Assembly: GCF_900095215.1 (NCBI RefSeq)
Contig: NZ_LT606949.1
Span: 124,001 to 188,000, forward strand
Direction: 5' to 3'
DNA: 64,000 bases
DNA from: Polynucleobacter necessarius
Lineage (GTDB): Bacteria; Pseudomonadota; Gammaproteobacteria; Burkholderiales; Burkholderiaceae
In this document: positions 60,526 through 64,000 of the stretch, in pieces
Numbering within the stretch: the stretch's first letter is position 1
How the letters are laid out: every line of letters begins with the position of its first letter
Made by a program: the position numbers and the translations under genes
The notes under the pieces: generated by a model
Databases searched by the model: none
What the model was told of the DNA's origin: nothing
Seen by the model: the letters and a program-made list of their open reading frames with translations, nothing else

Positions 60526-61971
60526 ATGAGATTTTTTGTCGTTTGTCCAGGTGGATTAGAGGTGCCGCTTGCCCAGGAGCTAGCTGATATCGCTGGACGC
60601 CCAGAATGTAAGGCTTTGGGGGTGTGGGTAATAGACCCCACTCCGACTGGTCCTACTGGTGGTGTCGGTCTTGCCGCGCCGCTTTCCGCGGCTATGGCAT
60701 TGAACTTGCATTCTCGTATTGCAAGTCGGGTGTTATTGCAAATGGCCCAATCACCCTACAGACAAGAAGAGGGTTTATATAAATTAGCTAGTGGTTTCGC
60801 GTGGGAAGAGTGGTTTACTTCTAAGCAAACTTTGCGAGTTGATGTCACTGCGCATCGCTCTCCATTAAAAAGGGGTTTAAATTTCGCAACCCTCAAAATT
60901 AAAGATGCCATCGTTGATCGCTTGCGTGATGTGACGGGAGATCGTCCAAGTATTGATACGGCCTTTCCGGATGTCAGGGTACAGGCGCATTTAACTGCAA
61001 CTCAAGTAACTATTTATTTGGATACTTCTGGTGAAGCTTTGTTTAAGCGCGGTTGGCGTGATGAAAAAGGTGATGCGCCACTAAAAGAAAATTTAGCAGC
61101 TGGTATTTTGTCATTCACTGCGTGGAAGCCTGGTAAAACCTTATTTGATCCAATGTGCGGTAGCGGCACCTTTTTAATTGAAGCTGCTCAGATGGCTTTA
61201 TCCATTCCGCCTGGCGCCATTCGTGCAGGTATGTATGGCGATGATGCTAAGCCGAGTCGATTAGCTTATCGTCCTTTGCTTACTTCATCCCATGGGTTTG
61301 GATTTCAGCGACTCAAGCCATTTAATGAGGCTGCCGAGCAAAAGCGCTGGGGCGATTTAAAAGAGGCGGCACTGGCACTGATGCTGGAAAAGCGTAAGCA
61401 ACTTCCGAACGTAGAATCTTTGAAAATTTCTGGCGGTGATATCAATGAGAAGTTGGTATCCATGTTCAAAGGCAATTGGCAAAGAGCGCAATTGCCCGAT
61501 CAACCGGCAGTTCGTCAGATCGATGCTTTAGCGGCTAAGCCTCCTGGCAACGCGAATGAAGGGGTGATGTTATTAAACCCGCCGTATGGTGAGCGCTTAG
61601 TGATTAAGGGTGGTCGTGGTCAGGAGTGCGTCTCCAATCAAGATGCAAACGATAGCTATGCCGATGAACCGGAAAATCGCTTTGAAATGAATCTGGAGAC
61701 AGGGCGTCAAAGTGCGAAACGTTCCAGTCGTGAATCGCTAAAGAAATTGCAGGCACAGGAAGAGCAAGATCCGAAATTTGTTGAGTTCTTGCGTCAGTTT
61801 GGACAACATCTCAAAGATGATTTTGGTGGCTGGAATATATTTGTGCTGACGGCGGATATGGCCCTGCCAGGCCAATTGCGTATTAAAGAGTCTAAGCACA
61901 CACCCATGTTTAATGGTCCTATTGAATGTCGTTTATTCAAGTTTGAGATGCATGCTAAACGACTCACTTAA
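60526..61971 (+). CDS. THUMP-domain class I SAM-dependent RNA methyltransferase (RlmL-like)
   Basis: A 23S rRNA m2G methyltransferase-like protein of 481 residues. The N-terminal THUMP region (about 50-165) precedes the Rossmann domain with DPMCGSGTFLIEAA and the catalytic motif NPPYGERL. E. coli RlmL has a second (RlmK) domain, which is lacking here, as in many bacteria. An insertion of about 80 residues after NPPYGERL (ECVSNQDANDSYADEPENRF) is charged and probably disordered. Start ATG 60526 (MRFFVVCPGG). Intact. Confidence 0.88.
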   Translation: MRFFVVCPGGLEVPLAQELADIAGRPECKALGVWVIDPTPTGPTGGVGLAAPLSAAMALNLHSRIASRVLLQMAQSPYRQEEGLYKLASGFAWEEWFTSKQTLRVDVTAHRSPLKRGLNFATLKIKDAIVDRLRDVTGDRPSIDTAFPDVRVQAHLTATQVTIYLDTSGEALFKRGWRDEKGDAPLKENLAAGILSFTAWKPGKTLFDPMCGSGTFLIEAAQMALSIPPGAIRAGMYGDDAKPSRLAYRPLLTSSHGFGFQRLKPFNEAAEQKRWGDLKEAALALMLEKRKQLPNVESLKISGGDINEKLVSMFKGNWQRAQLPDQPAVRQIDALAAKPPGNANEGVMLLNPPYGERLVIKGGRGQECVSNQDANDSYADEPENRFEMNLETGRQSAKRSSRESLKKLQAQEEQDPKFVEFLRQFGQHLKDDFGGWNIFVLTADMALPGQLRIKESKHTPMFNGPIECRLFKFEMHAKRLT

Positions 61972-62027
61972 GTGGTCATAAAATAAGCTAAGTTGCTTGA
62001 AGAAAAAAGAACATGAGAGAGCAGGCA

Positions 62028-62198
62028 ATGGAATTGAAAACGTATATGTGTTTGATTTGTGGCTGGGTCTATGACGAAGCCGCGGGCTTACCAGAGGCAG
62101 GCATTGCGCCAGGAACTCTATGGAAAGATGTGCCAATGAACTGGACTTGTCCAGAGTGCGGTGCCCGTAAAGAAGATTTTGAAATGATGGCAATTTAA
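62028..62198 (+). CDS. Rubredoxin
   Basis: A small one-iron electron carrier with two Cys pairs binding Fe: CLICGWVYDEAAG and CPECGARKEDF. ATG 62028 gives 56 residues, close to the usual ~54, with AGCAGG as ribosome binding site; an ATG at 62013 would add 5 residues. It lies directly before hemL, as in many betaproteobacteria. It may feed electrons to an alkane or other oxygenase or detoxify oxygen. Confidence 0.95.
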   Translation: MELKTYMCLICGWVYDEAAGLPEAGIAPGTLWKDVPMNWTCPECGARKEDFEMMAI

Positions 62199-62210
62199 TT
62201 AGAAATAACG

Positions 62211-63512
62211 ATGGCACAAGTGGATCAAAACGAAGCGCTGTTTGAGCGCGCACAAAAAACCATCCCTGGTGGTGTGAACTCTCCAGTGAGGGCTTTCCGG
62301 CAGATTGGTGGAACACCACGTTTTGTTGCTAAAGCCAAAGGCCCTTATTTTTGGGATGCTAATGATCAGCGCTATATCGATTTAATTATGTCTTGGGGAC
62401 CTATGATTGTGGGCCATGCAAATCCAGAGGTAGTGGCAGCGGTTCAAAAGGCCGCTGAAACCAGCTTTAGTTATGGCGCACCCACAGAGGGCGAGATTGA
62501 ATTAGCAGAGCGCATTTGCGCCTTAATGCCTAGTGTTGAACAGGTGCGCATGGTCTCTAGTGGAACTGAGGCGACGATGAGTGCTTTGCGCTTGGCTCGT
62601 GGCTATACCGGTCGTGATTTGATTATCAAGTTTGAGGGTTGCTATCACGGACATGCTGCAAGCCTACTAGTGAAAGCTGGGTCAGGATTGCTCACTTTTG
62701 CGGATTCTACGCAAAATGCGCCATCTTCTGGTGGGGTGCCGCAGGATTTAGTGAAACATACTGTGGTGCTGCCGTACAACGATGTTGCAGCCATTGAAGA
62801 GGTATTCAAAAAGCAGGGTGATCAAATTGCCGCAGTCATCATTGAGCCGATTGCTGGCAATATGAATTTGATTAAACCTTCAAAAGAATTTGTATCCGCT
62901 ATTCGTAATCTGACCAGCAAGCATGGCGCTGTATTGATTTACGACGAAGTGATGACTGGCTTTCGAGTTGCTTTAGGCGGTGCACAGTCTTTGCAAGGTA
63001 TTACTCCAGATCTAACCTGTTTAGGTAAAGTGATGGGCGGCGGCATGCCGATGGCAGCCTTTGGTGGCAAAAAAGAAATTATGTCCAAGCTTGCTCCGCT
63101 AGGTAATGTGTATCAGGCCGGCACCCTCTCGGGCAATCCGGTGGCTGTAGCCGCGGGCTTAAAGACTTTAGAGATTATTGCCAGAGAAGGTTTCTACGAG
63201 TGCTTAACTGGCCAGACTGAAAAACTCATGGCTGGTTTAAAAGCAGCTGCCGATAAAAATAAGATTTCTTTTGCGGTAGACAGTGTTGGCGGCATATTTG
63301 GGTTTTACTTTGCCGATTATGTACCCAACTCGTATGAGGCAGTGACAAAAACTAATATTGATGCCTTTAAGAAGTTCTTCCACCTGATGCTGGATGAGGG
63401 TGTCTATTTGGCGCCATCAGCCTACGAAGCGGGCTTTACCTCTATTGCGCATGACAACGCGGTATTAGATGAAATTATTTCCGCTGCCGAAAATTCATTT
63501 AAAAAGCTTTAG
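62211..63512 (+). CDS. hemL: HemL, glutamate-1-semialdehyde 2,1-aminomutase
   Basis: HemL makes 5-aminolevulinate for tetrapyrroles. It is a PLP enzyme of the aminotransferase fold with [17 protein letters not shown] at the start, the PLP Asp in [10 protein letters not shown] and the PLP Lys in [17 protein letters not shown]. 433 residues, full length. Convergent with apaH, with 27 bp between stops and no clear terminator. Confidence 0.97.
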   Translation: MAQVDQNEALFERAQKTIPGGVNSPVRAFRQIGGTPRFVAKAKGPYFWDANDQRYIDLIMSWGPMIVGHANPEVVAAVQKAAETSFSYGAPTEGEIELAERICALMPSVEQVRMVSSGTEATMSALRLARGYTGRDLIIKFEGCYHGHAASLLVKAGSGLLTFADSTQNAPSSGGVPQDLVKHTVVLPYNDVAAIEEVFKKQGDQIAAVIIEPIAGNMNLIKPSKEFVSAIRNLTSKHGAVLIYDEVMTGFRVALGGAQSLQGITPDLTCLGKVMGGGMPMAAFGGKKEIMSKLAPLGNVYQAGTLSGNPVAVAAGLKTLEIIAREGFYECLTGQTEKLMAGLKAAADKNKISFAVDSVGGIFGFYFADYVPNSYEAVTKTNIDAFKKFFHLMLDEGVYLAPSAYEAGFTSIAHDNAVLDEIISAAENSFKKL

Positions 63513-63539
63513 GCTTTAAAGATAAAAATTTGCAATGAT

Positions 63540-64000
63540 TTACATTCTGAGTGGGTGGTCATAACCATCCGCTTGAATGATTTGTAATTTCTTGCTGTCT
63601 TTGTTTGCAGATGCGATTTCAAGAGCAGTGAGTTTTCCGCCCCAAACGCAACCAGTATCTAGGCCAATGACATTGTGTTTGCGTAACAGCCCCAATGTGG
63701 ACCAATGTCCAAAGTAAATCAAGGTATCCGTGGTTTTTCTATTGGACGCCATAAACCAAGGGGTATAACCCTCGGGACCATCTTCTAAACCCTCTTTACT
63801 TTCAAACTCCATTTGGCCAGTAGGGCTACAAAAGCGCATGCGGGTTAATGCATTCGTGATCACTCGCAAGCGATCATAGCCCTTTAATGAGTTGCTCCAT
63901 TTCGTTGGAGTATTGCCATACATATTGGCTAAAAAGGTTTTATAGGACTTACTACGCAAAGCTTTTTCTACCTCATGTGCGCACTCAATCGTTTGTTGTA
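63540..64000 (-). CDS. apaH: ApaH, symmetrical bis(5'-nucleosyl)-tetraphosphatase (5' end outside window)
   Basis: ApaH cleaves Ap4A and can remove Np4 caps from RNA. The frame is open to base 64000 on the minus strand, so the N-terminal half with the metal-binding Asp/His motifs lies beyond the window. What is visible fits the family C-terminal half: HEVEKALRSKSYKTFLANMYG, RLRVITNALTRMRFC, FGHWSTLGLL and LDTGCVWGGKLTALEI. No lesion is seen here. Confidence 0.9.
   Translation of the reverse strand, partial: QQTIECAHEVEKALRSKSYKTFLANMYGNTPTKWSNSLKGYDRLRVITNALTRMRFCSPTGQMEFESKEGLEDGPEGYTPWFMASNRKTTDTLIYFGHWSTLGLLRKHNVIGLDTGCVWGGKLTALEIASANKDSKKLQIIQADGYDHPLRM

Overview
This window looks like a chromosome segment of a betaproteobacterium (Burkholderiales) close to Polynucleobacter. 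The protein families, the gene orders (rplU-rpmA-obgE-proB-CNP1-rppH-proS; fur|bamE-dapB-leuS-lptE-holA-proA; accB-accC-prmA) and the moderate G+C all fit. About 49 genes read as intact or are cut only by the window edge. About 14 carry frameshifts or in-frame stops. That mixture of near-complete housekeeping genes and freshly broken genes fits an obligate symbiont in early genome reduction, most likely Polynucleobacter necessarius living in Euplotes. The species call is inference from family knowledge, not a database match. No rRNA, tRNA, CRISPR array, insertion sequence or prophage was seen.

Layout. 1-7.7 kb: the 3' end of argJ, a broken ATPase and mutT, zapD, coaE, a fully broken pilDCB cluster and a CorC-type membrane protein. 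7.7-13.5 kb: ogt and a squalene/phytoene synthase, then a run of four consecutive pseudogenes (sodium:solute symporter, panE, a fumarylacetoacetase-family gene and a GrdB-like gene). 13.4-22.4 kb: ispB, rplU-rpmA, obgE-proB, a broken CNP1-like lipoprotein, rppH, proS, ffh and a ccsA-type gene. 22.4-28.4 kb: a PP0621-AmpD fusion, nrdA-nrdB with candidate NrdR boxes, and an H1-like gene with 30-bp repeats. 28.4-36.4 kb: a PfkB kinase, an unusual PrmA-DUF3426 fusion, accC-accB-aroQ, a TlpA-like thioredoxin, broken mpl and fabG. 36.4-45 kb: an RNase II family gene, a TonB-like gene, aroE, broken mtgA, pyrF, corA, pncC, pgpA and broken thiL. 45-52 kb: maeB, a barstar-like gene, broken rsmE, tkt and gap. 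52-64 kb: fur, bamE, dapB, leuS, lptE, holA, proA, a HemJ-like gene, an rRNA methyltransferase, rubredoxin, hemL and the 3' part of apaH.

How the genes fit together. Translation, DNA precursor supply, fatty-acid initiation, the non-oxidative pentose phosphate/glycolysis link, proline and lysine synthesis, pyrimidine synthesis, the start of tetrapyrrole synthesis and envelope assembly are kept. The losses are in pilus/DNA uptake or secretion (pilB, pilC, pilD), transport and peripheral catabolism, parts of vitamin synthesis (panE, thiL), parts of peptidoglycan recycling and polymerisation (mpl, mtgA), rRNA fine-tuning (rsmE) and nucleotide clean-up (mutT). Several lesions are one-base indels in short homopolymers and could in principle be sequence errors. 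Genes with several independent lesions (panE, the symporter, the FAH gene, the GrdB-like gene, the CNP1-like gene, thiL, rsmE) are hard to explain that way. I found no clear sign of a new defence or mobile system. The most unusual items are the PrmA-DUF3426 fusion, the terminator that abuts the obgE start codon, and the pattern of decay itself.
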